A stretch of DNA of 64,000 bases from an uncultured Propionibacteriaceae bacterium (GCA_938046585.1 CALIWR010000002.1:107314-171313); one strand, 5' to 3'; counted from the stretch's first letter, positions 7,054-16,140 are shown. The notes: generated by a model not told the origin, from the sequence alone. Made by a program: numbers and translations.

Positions 7054-7953
7054 TCAGCCGACGTTGGCGACCCCGAACGGCACATGGACCAAGGGGGTGT
7101 GATGCAAACCGACCAGTTGCTGGGTCTGGTCGTCGAAGAAGATGTGCGGGCGGAGGATCTCGATCACCGGGGCCTTCGGCCGCCCGCCAAGGAAGAAAGC
7201 GTCGTCGACCCGGAGCCCCCAGGCGCGCAGGCTGTTCACCGCCCGCTCGTGGGCCGGGGCCGAACGGGCCGTTACCAGGCAGACCCGCAGCCGCGGCTGG
7301 TAGCCCAGGTCCTGGCGAGCCATGTCCGATTCGCGGATCTGGATCTGATTCAGGCCCTTCAGGAAATCCGCCAGCGGGCCCTGCTGCAGCGGCTGTTCAG
7401 CCAGCTCCCGTTCGTGCCGGGAGAACTCCGGCAGGCCGCCGTCGCGGTAGACCCGCTCGGAGGAGTCGTCGGCCAGGACTCCGTCGAAGTCGAAGGCCAC
7501 CCTCAGACCGACGGCATCAGTATCCTGAGGGATACCGCCGAGTACCGTCCCGGCCGGGTGCCCGGCCGCCACCGCCTCCGCCACATCCTGCCGATTGGCG
7601 GACAGGAACAGCGACATCTCCAGCGCCGGCATGAAATCGTACGAGCTGAGCCCGTCACGGAAAACCGCCCGCGAGATGGCGAGCCCGGCCGCCTCCACCG
7701 ACCGCATCACCCGCAAGCCGGTCTCGGCGCTGTTGCGCGACATCACGATCACGTCGACCGCGTCGTCGACCACCTCGTTGAGCGCGAGTAGACGCCGAAC
7801 GAACGGCTGTGCTGGGCCCGGGGACAACGGTTTGTCCAGATGCTCGGCCTGGTAGCGGCGATAGGCCTCGAGTCCCTTCTCGGCGAAAACCCGCTCCGAG
7901 CAGGTCAGGTCGAACAAGGCGCTACTCGCCACACCCACGGTCAGCACAGCCAT
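7054..7953 (-). CDS. Cytosolic 5'-nucleotidase (NT5C1-like)
   Basis: The 299-residue protein matches the 5'-nucleotidase family PF06189, which dephosphorylates nucleoside monophosphates. Visible family blocks are VGVASSALFDL at the start, VVDDAVDVIVMSRNSAETG, ALEMSLFLSAN, the acidic VAFDFDGVLADDSSERVY and LVTARSAPAHERAVNSLR, then DDAFFLGGRPK and PHIFFDDQ. ATG 7953 is chosen because MAVLTVGVASS is the family start; an upstream in-frame ATG at 7989 adds an unrelated 12-residue leader. There is no signal peptide, so it acts in the cytosol in nucleotide turnover. Confidence 0.88.
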   Translation of the reverse strand: MAVLTVGVASSALFDLTCSERVFAEKGLEAYRRYQAEHLDKPLSPGPAQPFVRRLLALNEVVDDAVDVIVMSRNSAETGLRVMRSVEAAGLAISRAVFRDGLSSYDFMPALEMSLFLSANRQDVAEAVAAGHPAGTVLGGIPQDTDAVGLRVAFDFDGVLADDSSERVYRDGGLPEFSRHERELAEQPLQQGPLADFLKGLNQIQIRESDMARQDLGYQPRLRVCLVTARSAPAHERAVNSLRAWGLRVDDAFFLGGRPKAPVIEILRPHIFFDDQTQQLVGLHHTPLVHVPFGVANVG

Positions 7954-8130
7954 ACTCTGACCTTGGCTTAGCTGGGCTGCCCAGGGCAACCGCCAGGTCG
8001 GTGGCCTTGCCGAGTCCCGAGAAAAATGAGAGAGATGCCGAGTCGGAACTTGGCATTGGTACGGGATTCGTTTACCGTTTTCTCAGGATGAGCTTGGGGA
8101 CACAGTCCAGGTGTGAAGGGAAGTCACTTC

Positions 8131-9249
8131 GTGAGCATGCTGCACAAGGTGGGTCGGTCGCTGTCGGTGATGGCTCTGGCCGGGGCCCTGGCGATCACTG
8201 GAACCTCCGTGGCGATGGCGGATCCGGACACAGTTGAACAGGCCCGCGTCGAATTGGAGCGGCTCGAGCAGCAGCAGACCGAGATCGATCAGCAGTACGC
8301 CGCCGTCCAGGAGAAGCGGGACCGAGCCCAGAAGGCTGTGGACACCGCCCGCGCTGACGCTGCTGCGCAGGCCGGCAAGGTTGCCGAATTGCGGACCCAG
8401 GTGGGCCAGGTAGCGCTGCAGCAGTACCGCGGCCGGGCGTACGACACCACCACGGCGCTGCTGGTGACCGAAGACGTGGACAGCTTCCTGAGTCGCCTGT
8501 CGACCGTTCAGAAGGTCAACGCCAATACCAACTCGCTGCTGCAGGACTACCAATCAGCCCAGGCCAATCTCTCCGACACTCAACGCGCCGCCGCCGCTCA
8601 GCTGGCCCAGGTGAGCGCTGAGCAGCAGAACTTGGCGATCCTGAAGAAGCAGTCCGACGAGAAGGTGCAGGCGGCAGAGAAGGTCCTGGCGCGACTGACC
8701 GAGGAGCAGCGGCAGCGGCTGGAGGCTGCCCGCCAGGCCGAGGCCGCTCGGCAGGCTGAGGCTGCCCGTCAGGCCGAGGCAGGCCAGCTGAACCGCAATT
8801 CAGCCCGCCCGACTACGTCGCCCACTCAGTCCGCCCATCACAGCGCTGCCCCGAGCGCCAAGCCCGAACAGCCTGCGCCCCCGGCGAGCGGCGGCGGCAG
8901 TTCCCGAGGTTCCGGCGCGGTCAGCTTCGGCATGGCCCAGGTGGGTAAGGCGTACGTGATGGGTGCCACCGGCCCCAACGCCTACGACTGCTCGGGGCTT
9001 ACCACAGCTGCGTACCGCTCGGTGGGTGTCAGCTTGCCCCGGACCTCGCAGGCCCAGTACCGGGTGGGGACCCCGGTCAGCCTGTCTAACCTGCAGCCGG
9101 GTGATCTGGTGTTCTACTACTCCGGGATCAGCCACGTGGGTATCTACATCGGCAACGGTCGGATCGTCCACGCGGCCAACCCCCGCTCGGGAGTTACCAC
9201 CGCCAGTGTGACCTCCATGCCGTTCATGGGCGGGCGGCGCGTCGCCTGA
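8131..9249 (+). CDS. Secreted NlpC/P60 peptidoglycan hydrolase with coiled coil
   Basis: This RipA/RipC-like cell-wall endopeptidase cuts D-Glu-mDAP (or equivalent) stem peptides. The start at GTG 8131 follows GAAGGGA by nine bases; the signal peptide ends near TSVAMA-DPD. Residues about 30-200 form a long coiled coil (EQARVELERLEQQQTEIDQ and a repeated EAARQA heptad), then a Ser/Pro linker. The C-terminal 110 residues are the NlpC/P60 domain: AYDCSGLT (catalytic Cys), GDLVFYYSGISHVGIYIG (His) and RIVHAANPR. The coiled coil probably masks or localises the domain, as in RipA. It lies directly before pimB, as Rv2190c does. Confidence 0.92.
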   Translation: MSMLHKVGRSLSVMALAGALAITGTSVAMADPDTVEQARVELERLEQQQTEIDQQYAAVQEKRDRAQKAVDTARADAAAQAGKVAELRTQVGQVALQQYRGRAYDTTTALLVTEDVDSFLSRLSTVQKVNANTNSLLQDYQSAQANLSDTQRAAAAQLAQVSAEQQNLAILKKQSDEKVQAAEKVLARLTEEQRQRLEAARQAEAARQAEAARQAEAGQLNRNSARPTTSPTQSAHHSAAPSAKPEQPAPPASGGGSSRGSGAVSFGMAQVGKAYVMGATGPNAYDCSGLTTAAYRSVGVSLPRTSQAQYRVGTPVSLSNLQPGDLVFYYSGISHVGIYIGNGRIVHAANPRSGVTTASVTSMPFMGGRRVA

Positions 9250-9265
9250 TCGGTAGTGCGCTCGG

Positions 9266-10354
9266 GTGAATACCGCGCGCACTCTGGTCATCACCAACGA
9301 CTTTCCCCCTCGTATCGGGGGGATCGAGTCCTTTGTCCGCAGTGTCTGTGACCTGCTGGATCACCAGGTGGTGGTGCTGACCCGGCAGGAATCGTTCGAC
9401 ACCGACTGGTACGACGTGCAGCTGCCGTTTCCCGTCCACCGGATTCCGGGCCCGCTGCTGCCCACCCCAGCCCTGGCCCGTCGGGCGGCTGGGCTGGCCC
9501 ACCGGTACCGTACGAGTCGAGTACTGATCGGCGCTGCGGCCCCGCTGGGTCTGTTGGCCTCTCGGTTGCGTCCCTACGCTGAGCGGATCGTCGCCCTTTC
9601 CCACGGCCACGAGGTGTGGTGGGCCTCGGTCCCGGTGGCCGCGGCCGCGTTGCGGCGGGCGGTGGCCGGGCTGGACGCGCTCGGAGTGATCTCCTCCCAT
9701 ACCTCGGCGGTCATCGCCCGGGCCCTGCCAGCGGCCGAACGCTGCAAGCTCACCCAGCTGCCACCACCGGTCGACACCACCCAGTTCCGTCCAGGCCAGC
9801 CAGTCACCGAGCCGGTCGTGATCTCGGCCGGTCGGATGGTGCGCCAGAAAGGCTTCGCCACCTTGCTGGCGGCCTGGCCCACGGTCCTGGCTGCTATTCC
9901 CACGGCCCGCCTGCTGATCGTGGGTGATGGGCCGGCCGCTAAGTCGCTACGCCGCCAGGCCACCTGGCTGACCGGGGTGCGGTTCCTGGGCGACCAGCCT
10001 CGCCATCGGATGGCGGATTTGTACCGCTCGGCCCAAGTGTTCGCGCTGCCAGTCCAGTCCCTGCTGGGTGGCCTGTACGCCGAGGGCCGCGGCCTGGTTT
10101 TTGCTGAAGCTGCCGCCTGTGGCCTGCCGATCGTCGTCGGGGACTCTGGCGGTGCCCCGGAGACCGTCCTCGAGGGCCTCACCGGCACGGTCGTCCCGTC
10201 CCTTGACCCAGCGCAGCTGGCCGGAACCCTGCTGGGCTATCTCACCGACCTGACCGCTGCCCGAGCTGCGGGACTGGCCGGACGTGACCACGTCCTAGCA
10301 ACCTGCGATGCGACCCTGGTGGCCAACCGATTACGTGACGCGCTGGGTATGTGA
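9266..10354 (+). CDS. pimB: GDP-mannose-dependent PimB-type mannosyltransferase (GT4)
   Basis: The 362-residue GT-B enzyme belongs to family GT4. By family and position (Rv2188c neighbourhood) it adds the second mannose to phosphatidyl-myo-inositol monomannoside at the inner membrane face. Motifs: NDFPPRIGGIESFV at the acceptor side, LSHGHEVWWA, then the donor half with VISAGRMVRQKGFATLLAAW, LLIVGDGPA and the EX7E-like EGRGLVFAEAAACGLPIV. The start is GTG 9266; TAGTGC ends six bases upstream, close to the leaderless pattern seen elsewhere. Acceptor specificity cannot be proved from sequence. Confidence 0.85.
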   Translation: MNTARTLVITNDFPPRIGGIESFVRSVCDLLDHQVVVLTRQESFDTDWYDVQLPFPVHRIPGPLLPTPALARRAAGLAHRYRTSRVLIGAAAPLGLLASRLRPYAERIVALSHGHEVWWASVPVAAAALRRAVAGLDALGVISSHTSAVIARALPAAERCKLTQLPPPVDTTQFRPGQPVTEPVVISAGRMVRQKGFATLLAAWPTVLAAIPTARLLIVGDGPAAKSLRRQATWLTGVRFLGDQPRHRMADLYRSAQVFALPVQSLLGGLYAEGRGLVFAEAAACGLPIVVGDSGGAPETVLEGLTGTVVPSLDPAQLAGTLLGYLTDLTAARAAGLAGRDHVLATCDATLVANRLRDALGM

Positions 10355-10469
10355 GCCGCCTGCCGAATCAGCCTCGATCCCGCAGCGTTGACGGCGACCC
10401 GGCATTCGCCCGGGAGCGTCTCATGATGGCCAGACGTAGGATGTCGCGGTCGATAACGAGGGGGAATCC

Positions 10470-11504
10470 GTGCTCAGTATCGGGGTGGATATCGGAGGCA
10501 CCAAGGTCGCCGCAGGGGTCGTCGCGCCCGACGGCACGGTAGTGGAGAAGGTGGTGCGGCCAACCCCGGCGTCCACCCCGGCCGCTGTCGAAGACGCAAT
10601 CGTCGAGACCGTGGACCAGCTGAGGGCCCAGCACACGGCCGCAGCTGTGGGTATCGGTGCTGCCGGATGGGTCGACTCTGAACAGGCACGGGTGCGGTTC
10701 TCCCCCCACCTGGCCTGGCGCAACGAACCGCTACGGGAACGCCTGCGGGAACGGATTGATCTGCCCGTGATCGTCGACAACGACGCTAACGCCGCCGCCT
10801 GGGCTGAATACCGCTTCGGCTCCGGGCAGGGCGCCACCGTGATGGTCTGCCTCACCCTGGGCACCGGCATCGGCGGGGCCTTGGTGATCAACGGGCGGCT
10901 GTTTCGCGGCAGCTATGGAATGGCCGGGGAATGGGGGCATATGTCGGTGGTCCCCGACGGTCACTGGTGCGCCTGCGGCAATCGCGGCTGCTGGGAACAG
11001 TACGCCTCCGGCAACGCCTTGGTCCGAGAGGCCCGTGGACTGGTAGAGACCGGGTCGCCGACCGCCTCCCGGCTGCACCAGATCGTCCAGCAGAACGGTC
11101 GCCTGACCGGACCGGATGTGACCGCTGCCGCGCTGGAGGGAGACCAGCCGGCCGCTGAACTGATCGCCGATGTGGGCACTTGGCTGGGGCGCGGGATGGC
11201 GAACCTGGCTGCGGCCCTGGACCCGGAACTGTTCGTGATCGGAGGCGGGGTGAGTGAGGCCGGGGATTTGCTGATTCAGCCCGCGATCGTCGCCTTCGAA
11301 CGGTCTCTCACCGGTCGGGGCTACCGGCCGACCGCCCGGCTGTCGTTGGCTCATTTCCGCAACGACGCCGGGCTGATCGGATCCGCGGACCTGGCCCGCC
11401 ACTCGATCACCGAGCCGCCCGGGGTGATGTCGGCGTTCTGGCCCTGGCGCCGGGCCCGCGGTCAGCGACTGCGTCGGCTGCGGGAAACTTTCCGGGCCGA
11501 CTGA
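10470..11504 (+). CDS. glk: ROK-family glucokinase
   Basis: The enzyme phosphorylates glucose to glucose-6-phosphate using ATP (some relatives use polyphosphate). The 344 residues show an N-terminal phosphate loop SIGVDIGGTKVAAGVV, VDNDANAAAWAEYRFG with the catalytic Asp, LTLGTGIGGALVINGRLFRG, and the ROK zinc motif GHWCACGNRGCWEQYASG. There is no DNA-binding domain, which separates it from ROK repressors. GAGGGGG precedes the GTG start, and TAGGAT at 10436-10441 may be the -10 box. An extra basic tail of about 25 residues (WPWRRARGQRLRRLRE) follows the usual end. It does not overlap pimB. Confidence 0.88.
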   Translation: MLSIGVDIGGTKVAAGVVAPDGTVVEKVVRPTPASTPAAVEDAIVETVDQLRAQHTAAAVGIGAAGWVDSEQARVRFSPHLAWRNEPLRERLRERIDLPVIVDNDANAAAWAEYRFGSGQGATVMVCLTLGTGIGGALVINGRLFRGSYGMAGEWGHMSVVPDGHWCACGNRGCWEQYASGNALVREARGLVETGSPTASRLHQIVQQNGRLTGPDVTAAALEGDQPAAELIADVGTWLGRGMANLAAALDPELFVIGGGVSEAGDLLIQPAIVAFERSLTGRGYRPTARLSLAHFRNDAGLIGSADLARHSITEPPGVMSAFWPWRRARGQRLRRLRETFRAD

Positions 11505-11515
11505 ACAGATGAACC

Positions 11516-11938
11516 TCAGACGACCGCGCCCCCGGTGCCGTCATCGTCACGTTCGTTCGGTAGCCGCGAGAACAACACCAAGATTCCCAACGCGACGCCG
11601 CCGAGACCGACCCATAGTCCCCACCAGCGGGCGATCAGGCCTACCAGTATCCCGGCGATGATCAGCAGACCCGCACCCAGAATGACGATGCCGAACCAGG
11701 CCGCCGACGAGAGTCGCGGCATCGGTGGCAGCGGCTCCGGCCGGTACCCGGAGCCGTCCGCTTCGGATTCCTCGGCCGGACTCCAGGATCGTGGCGAGAT
11801 CAATTCCGGCTGCCGTACTGGCTCTGGCTCTGGCTCGCTCTCCAGGGGAGAGATCGCGCCGACCGCCCCGATCCCCACGCTGCCGAATTCGGTCTCGATC
11901 AGCGACCGGAACCGGGCATCGACGTCGTCCTCGTTCAC
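11516..11938 (-). CDS. Small two-helix membrane protein with acidic N-terminus
   Basis: The 140-residue protein starts at GTG 11938 (VNEDDVDARFRSLIETEFG). Residues 1-75 are acidic and proline-rich, followed by two hydrophobic helices (AWFGIVILGAGLLIIAGILV and a second starting WGLWVGLGGVALGILVLF) and a short acidic tail. A longer frame runs upstream to 12265, but its composition is not protein-like. The GTG overlaps the stop of a tiny ORF (GTGA). This resembles uncharacterised membrane proteins at the same place in the actinobacterial PimB/PlsC locus. Function unknown. Confidence 0.7.
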   Translation of the reverse strand: MNEDDVDARFRSLIETEFGSVGIGAVGAISPLESEPEPEPVRQPELISPRSWSPAEESEADGSGYRPEPLPPMPRLSSAAWFGIVILGAGLLIIAGILVGLIARWWGLWVGLGGVALGILVLFSRLPNERDDDGTGGAVV

Positions 11939-12075
11939 TCGGCACACCCCCCGACGCTGGCAGGCGTCATGGTCCGCGCAGCCCACTCGGCCATGCTGGG
12001 TGTGGCCGGCCCCGCGCAGGCACAGGCCAACGCCACCAGACCGGCCCCGGCCGAGGCGACTGCTGCCTTCGTCAC
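11935..12075 (-). CDS. Tiny secreted or lipoprotein-like ORF
   Basis: This frame of 46 codons starts at GTG 12075, six bases after TAGCAT, the same leaderless arrangement used by many genes here. It encodes VTKAAVASAGAGLVALACAC, which resembles a short signal peptide with a lipobox-like LACAC, then a 26-residue tail (GPATPSMAEWAART). Its TGA overlaps the GTG of the two-helix membrane protein downstream. The promoter-like box, coupling and signal-like start support translation. A leader that only feeds ribosomes to the next gene is the alternative. Confidence 0.4.
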   Translation of the reverse strand: MTKAAVASAGAGLVALACACAGPATPSMAEWAARTMTPASVGGCAE

Positions 12076-12142
12076 ATGGCCATGCTACGGGTGGAGCGTG
12101 CATCAGGGTAAGGTCTGATCCCGGTGAAGCGGAAGGGATCCG

Positions 12143-12886
12143 ATGCTGTACACGTTGTTTAAGTACTTGCTCTTCCGTCCGGTCTGCCGGTTCGGTTTCC
12201 GGCCCACGGTCGAGGGCGAGGAGAACATCCCCGCCAGCGGTGGCGCGGTCCTTGCAGCGAACCACACCTCAGCCGGGGAGACTTTCCTGCTGCCGGCCAT
12301 GATCCGGCGTCGGGTGACGTTCCCGGCCAAGGCTGAACTCTTCACCGGCCATAACCTGCCGACCCATATCGTGGCCTGGTTCTTGAAAGCGGTCGGACAG
12401 GTGCCGATGGACCGTTCTGGCGGACGGGCTTCGGCGATGGGGCTGGAGCCGGTGATGGAGGTGCTGCGGGCTGGTGGTCTGGTGGGCATCTTCCCCGAAG
12501 GCACCCGCTCCCGTGACGGCCGTCTGTACCGGGGCCGTACCGGTGTGGCTCGGCTGGCCCTCGCAGCCCAGGTGCCGGTGATACCGGTGGGTTTCTACGG
12601 CACCGACTTCCGCAGGGGACCGTTCGGGATCCCCACCATGCACCGGCCGGTGATCCGGATCGGACGTCCGATCCGGCTTGATGACTATGTCGGGACCGAT
12701 CCGGACGGCTCGGTCTACCGCAAGGTGACCGACCAGGTGATGGCGCAGATCCAGAGGCTGACCGGCCAGGAGTATGTCGATGCTTATGGCGGCACCACCC
12801 GGGCAGCCAAGCTGGTCGCGGGTGACCAGCCGGCGCCGACGGCCGAGCCGGCGTCGGATGATTCGGCGACCAAGCCCGTCCGATGA
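12143..12886 (+). CDS. plsC: 1-acyl-sn-glycerol-3-phosphate acyltransferase (PlsC family)
   Basis: The enzyme acylates lysophosphatidic acid (or a related lipid acceptor) at the membrane. It has 247 residues. Blocks seen: VEGEENIPASGGAVLAANH; FPAKAELF; VGQVPMDRSGG; VGIFPEGTRSRDGRLYRG; VPVIPVGFYGT. The catalytic block reads NHTSAGE, that is HX4E where nearly all members have HX4D; Glu could keep the charge relay but is unusual. The C-terminal 30 residues are disordered (PAPTAEPASDDSA). GGAAGGGAT precedes the ATG; TAAGGT further upstream may be the -10. It overlaps the histidine kinase by four bases. The position matches Rv2182c. Confidence 0.88.
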   Translation: MLYTLFKYLLFRPVCRFGFRPTVEGEENIPASGGAVLAANHTSAGETFLLPAMIRRRVTFPAKAELFTGHNLPTHIVAWFLKAVGQVPMDRSGGRASAMGLEPVMEVLRAGGLVGIFPEGTRSRDGRLYRGRTGVARLALAAQVPVIPVGFYGTDFRRGPFGIPTMHRPVIRIGRPIRLDDYVGTDPDGSVYRKVTDQVMAQIQRLTGQEYVDAYGGTTRAAKLVAGDQPAPTAEPASDDSATKPVR

Positions 12887-14037
12887 CTTCTCTCTTGCTC
12901 GCCGCCCGGCACCGTCACAGCCCAGCCTCTCAGGTGCTGTTGGCGCCGTTGTTCCGGGTGGTGCACTGGGTGCGGCTGGCCCTGTTGGGGCACGCCATTC
13001 TGGTCGGGGTGGTGCGCTACCCCCAAACTGCCCACCAAGGCGTCCTAGTGGCGCTGCTGCTGACGATGGCGGCGATGACCGGGCTCGCGCGGTACGCCTA
13101 TTCCCACCCGAATGGGCGGGCGCTGCGGTTTGCGGTGCTCGACGTGGTGGTGGCTGCGGCCCTGGCCGGGGCCTCGCCCTGGGTGTTGGGTGGGGCGTAC
13201 GTCCCAGACCATATGTCGATCACCGGCTATTGGGCGGTGTGCGCTCCGCTGGGAATCGCGATGGGGCACAGCGCCTGGTCGGGGGCCCTGGCAGGAGCCG
13301 CGCTCGGGGTGACCAAGGTGGTGGCCTACCCGTCTTGGGATCCGAACGTGTGGAGTTCGATCGTGCTGTACGCGATGGTCAGCTTGGGCTTCGGGCTGGT
13401 GGTGGACTTCCTGCTGGATTCGATGGGGGAGCGGGACCGGGCCTTCGCCGCGACTGCGGCGCTGGCGGAGCGGGAACGGCTGAACCGGATCGTGCACGAC
13501 GGCGTGCTCCAAGTGCTCACCCTGATGGAACGCGAGGGTCCCGGGCTCGGGCCGCGCGGGGCCCAGCTGGCCACGCTAGCCAAGGACCAGGAGACCCGAC
13601 TGCGTTCGATGCTGCAGGACCGGCGGGTGGATCTGGAGCCAGATCTGAAGCAGCGGGACTTGATCGCGATGCTCGACCGGCATGCCAGCAGTACGGTCAC
13701 GATCTCCACCATGGCAGACGAGATGCTGCTGCCGGAGGAGCTGGTCGCCGAGGTGGACGCGATCGTGAGCGAGATCCTTACCAATGTCGCTAAACACGCA
13801 GGCCCGGGTGCGCAGGCCTGGTTGCTGCTGGAACGCGAGGGACGCGAGATGATCGTGTCGATCCGCGACAACGGGGTCGGTACCACGAAGGAGCAGCTGG
13901 CTGGGGCCGGAGCCGACGGTCATGTCGGGGTGAAGAATTCGATCCTGGGCCGGGTCCGGGATCTGGGCGGTCAGGCTGTGGTCCGGGCCTCTCCCGGCCG
14001 CGGAGTGGAGTGGGAGTTCCGGGTTCCGATGGAATGA
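12883..14037 (+). CDS. MacS-type sensor histidine kinase
   Basis: The 384-residue protein has five to six N-terminal membrane helices (about residues 15-175) with little extracellular sequence, so it probably senses an intramembrane or envelope signal. The dimerisation block is RIVHDGVLQVLTLMEREG, with the phospho-acceptor His, a HisKA_3 type. The HATPase domain carries EILTNVAKHAGPGAQ (N box), VSIRDNGVGT (G1), HVGVKNSILGRV and a final GRGVEWEF (G2). It is coupled to plsC (ATGA) and followed at once by its response regulator. The name reflects similarity to actinobacterial MacS kinases. Confidence 0.88.
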   Translation: MTSLLLAARHRHSPASQVLLAPLFRVVHWVRLALLGHAILVGVVRYPQTAHQGVLVALLLTMAAMTGLARYAYSHPNGRALRFAVLDVVVAAALAGASPWVLGGAYVPDHMSITGYWAVCAPLGIAMGHSAWSGALAGAALGVTKVVAYPSWDPNVWSSIVLYAMVSLGFGLVVDFLLDSMGERDRAFAATAALAERERLNRIVHDGVLQVLTLMEREGPGLGPRGAQLATLAKDQETRLRSMLQDRRVDLEPDLKQRDLIAMLDRHASSTVTISTMADEMLLPEELVAEVDAIVSEILTNVAKHAGPGAQAWLLLEREGREMIVSIRDNGVGTTKEQLAGAGADGHVGVKNSILGRVRDLGGQAVVRASPGRGVEWEFRVPME

Positions 14038-14048
14038 AGGAGGCGCCG

Positions 14049-14726
14049 ATGCGTGAGGAGCCGCAAGGCCGCGGCCGTAAAGTGATGCTAGTTGACGACC
14101 ACCCGATGTGGATCGAGGCCCTGTCCAGCGACTTGGCCGAGGACGGCTTTGAGATCGTGGCGACCGCAGCCACCGGCAACGAGGCGTTACGCCGGGCCCG
14201 GGCCACCCGCCCGGACGTACTGGTGATGGATCTGCAGATCCCCGACCCGGACGGTGCCACCTGTACCGAGATCCTGCTCAAGGAGTTCCCCGGCATGCAC
14301 GTGCTGGTGATTTCGGCCTCCGGTGAACGCGATGATGTGTTGCGGGCGGTGAAGGCGGGCGCTAAGGGTTACCTGGTGAAGTCGGCCTCACCAGACGAAT
14401 TGCGCGAGGGGGTACGCCGGACCGCCGACGGGGACGCGGTGTTCACCCCCGGCCTGGCCGGGCTGGTGCTGGGGGAATTCCGTCGGATGGTGACCGATGC
14501 CCACAAGTTCAACGACGAGGGGCCGATCCTGACCACCCGGGAGACCGAGGTGTTGCGCCGGGTCGCCAAGGGTAAGGCCTACCGGGAGATCGCCGACGAG
14601 CTGTTCGTCTCCCATCGTACGGTCCAGAACCACGTCCAAAACGTGTTGCGCAAACTGCAGCTGCACAACCGGGTCGAACTGACCTTGTACGCGATCGAGC
14701 GCGGATACCAGGACCCGCAGGAGTGA
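14049..14726 (+). CDS. NarL/LuxR-family response regulator
   Basis: The 225-residue partner of the preceding kinase. The receiver has MLVDDHPMWIEAL (acid pair), the phospho-acceptor Asp in VLVMDLQIPDPDG, the switch VISAS and Lys in GYLVKSAS. The C-terminal LuxR helix-turn-helix is LTTRETEVLRRVAKGKAYRE through SHRTVQNHVQNVLRKL. The start is placed at ATG 14049, five bases after a perfect AAGGAGG that overlaps the kinase stop; an in-frame GTG at 14010 lies inside the kinase gene. It probably controls envelope or lipid genes, judged from location only. Confidence 0.93.
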   Translation: MREEPQGRGRKVMLVDDHPMWIEALSSDLAEDGFEIVATAATGNEALRRARATRPDVLVMDLQIPDPDGATCTEILLKEFPGMHVLVISASGERDDVLRAVKAGAKGYLVKSASPDELREGVRRTADGDAVFTPGLAGLVLGEFRRMVTDAHKFNDEGPILTTRETEVLRRVAKGKAYREIADELFVSHRTVQNHVQNVLRKLQLHNRVELTLYAIERGYQDPQE

Positions 14727-14754
14727 GCGCGGCCGCGGCGGTAGCCTGACCGCC

Positions 14755-16140
14755 GTGACTGATATCCCGGCTCTCGACGCGCTGCACGCGCGAAACCCGC
14801 CGCAGCAGCCGCGTTACCGAGACCAGGCCGACCTGGCCCAGGTTTTGGCGACACTGCGGTCTCTGCCGCCGCTGGTCTTCGCCGGCGAATGCGACGACCT
14901 GCGTTCCCGGATCGCGCAGGTCGCCCAGGGTAACGCCTTCATCGTGCAGGGTGGTGACTGCGCCGAGACCTTCGATGGTGTCAATGCCGCCTCGATCCGG
15001 GGGCGGCTACGGGTGCTGCTGAGCATGGCGGTCGTGATGACGTACGCCGCCCAGGTCCCGGTCGTCAAGATCGGCCGGCTAGCCGGGCAGTTCGCCAAGC
15101 CGCGGTCCAGCGAGCATGAGGTTCGTGGCGGGATCACCCTGCCCGCCTACCGGGGGGACGCGGTGAATGGTTTCGACTTCACCGCCGAAGCCCGCGAACC
15201 TGATCCGCAGCGGCTGCTCGGGGTGTACAACGCGTCGGCGGCGACACTGAACCTGGTCCGGGCCTTCGTCAAGGGGGGCTTTGCTGATCTGCGCAGCATG
15301 CACTCGTGGAATGCGGACTTCGTCCGCAACCTGCCGGTCTCGCGCCAGTACCGGGACCTGACCGCAGAGATCGAGCGGGCGCTGGCCTTCATGGTCGCCT
15401 GCGGCGTCGACGATGAGGCCTTCCGGACGGTCGACTTCTACGCCAGCCACGAGGCATTGCTGTTGGATTACGAACATGCCCTGACCCGGATCGACTCGCG
15501 TACCGGGAACCCGTACGACGTCGGCGGCCATTTCGTCTGGATCGGAGAGCGGACCCGGCAACTGGACGGGGCCCACGTCGAATTGCTCCGGGCACTGCGC
15601 AACCCGATCGGCTGCAAGCTGGGCCCGACTGCTTCACCTGCCGAGGTGGTGGGGCTGGCTGAGCGGCTGGACCCGGACCACCAGCCGGGGCGACTCACCT
15701 TCATCACCCGCCTGGGCCGGGACCGGGTCCGTGACCTGTTGGCGCCGCTGGTGACCGCGGTGGCGGCGACCGGGCGGCAGGTCGCCTGGGTCTGCGACCC
15801 GATGCACGGCAATACGTACGCCTCGACCACCGGGTACAAGACCCGCTCCTTCGACGACGTGGTGGCCGAGCTGGATGGCTTCTTTGATGTCCACCAGGAG
15901 CTTGGCACCTGGCCGGGCGGGGTGCACGTCGAACTCACCGGCGACGACGTGACCGAGTGCGTCGGCGGCAGCGTCGACGTTCGCGAGGCCCAACTTGCTG
16001 ACCGGTACGAGACGGTCTGCGACCCTCGTCTGAACCGGCGCCAGTCGCTCGAACTGGCTTTTCTGGTGGCCGAACGGCTACGGGCGAACGCCCAGCGGCA
16101 CCAGAACTCATTCCAGGACTACTCGCCCCTGGACTTCTGA
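14755..16140 (+). CDS. aroG: Class II 3-deoxy-D-arabino-heptulosonate 7-phosphate synthase
   Basis: First shikimate-pathway enzyme: condenses phosphoenolpyruvate with erythrose-4-phosphate. At 461 residues it is the plant-like class II type found in actinobacteria. Seen are FAGECDDLRSRIAQVAQG, FIVQGGDCAETF with the metal-binding Cys, KIGRLAGQFAKPRS, RGGITLPAYRGDAVN, KLGPTASPAEVV, WVCDPMHGNT with the metal His, and HVELTGDDVTECVGG. The N-terminal extension typical of feedback-regulated forms is present. TAGCCT ends seven bases before the GTG at 14755, so the message is probably leaderless. The 3' end overlaps xthA by 22 bp. Corresponds to Rv2178c. Confidence 0.95.
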   Translation: MTDIPALDALHARNPPQQPRYRDQADLAQVLATLRSLPPLVFAGECDDLRSRIAQVAQGNAFIVQGGDCAETFDGVNAASIRGRLRVLLSMAVVMTYAAQVPVVKIGRLAGQFAKPRSSEHEVRGGITLPAYRGDAVNGFDFTAEAREPDPQRLLGVYNASAATLNLVRAFVKGGFADLRSMHSWNADFVRNLPVSRQYRDLTAEIERALAFMVACGVDDEAFRTVDFYASHEALLLDYEHALTRIDSRTGNPYDVGGHFVWIGERTRQLDGAHVELLRALRNPIGCKLGPTASPAEVVGLAERLDPDHQPGRLTFITRLGRDRVRDLLAPLVTAVAATGRQVAWVCDPMHGNTYASTTGYKTRSFDDVVAELDGFFDVHQELGTWPGGVHVELTGDDVTECVGGSVDVREAQLADRYETVCDPRLNRRQSLELAFLVAERLRANAQRHQNSFQDYSPLDF

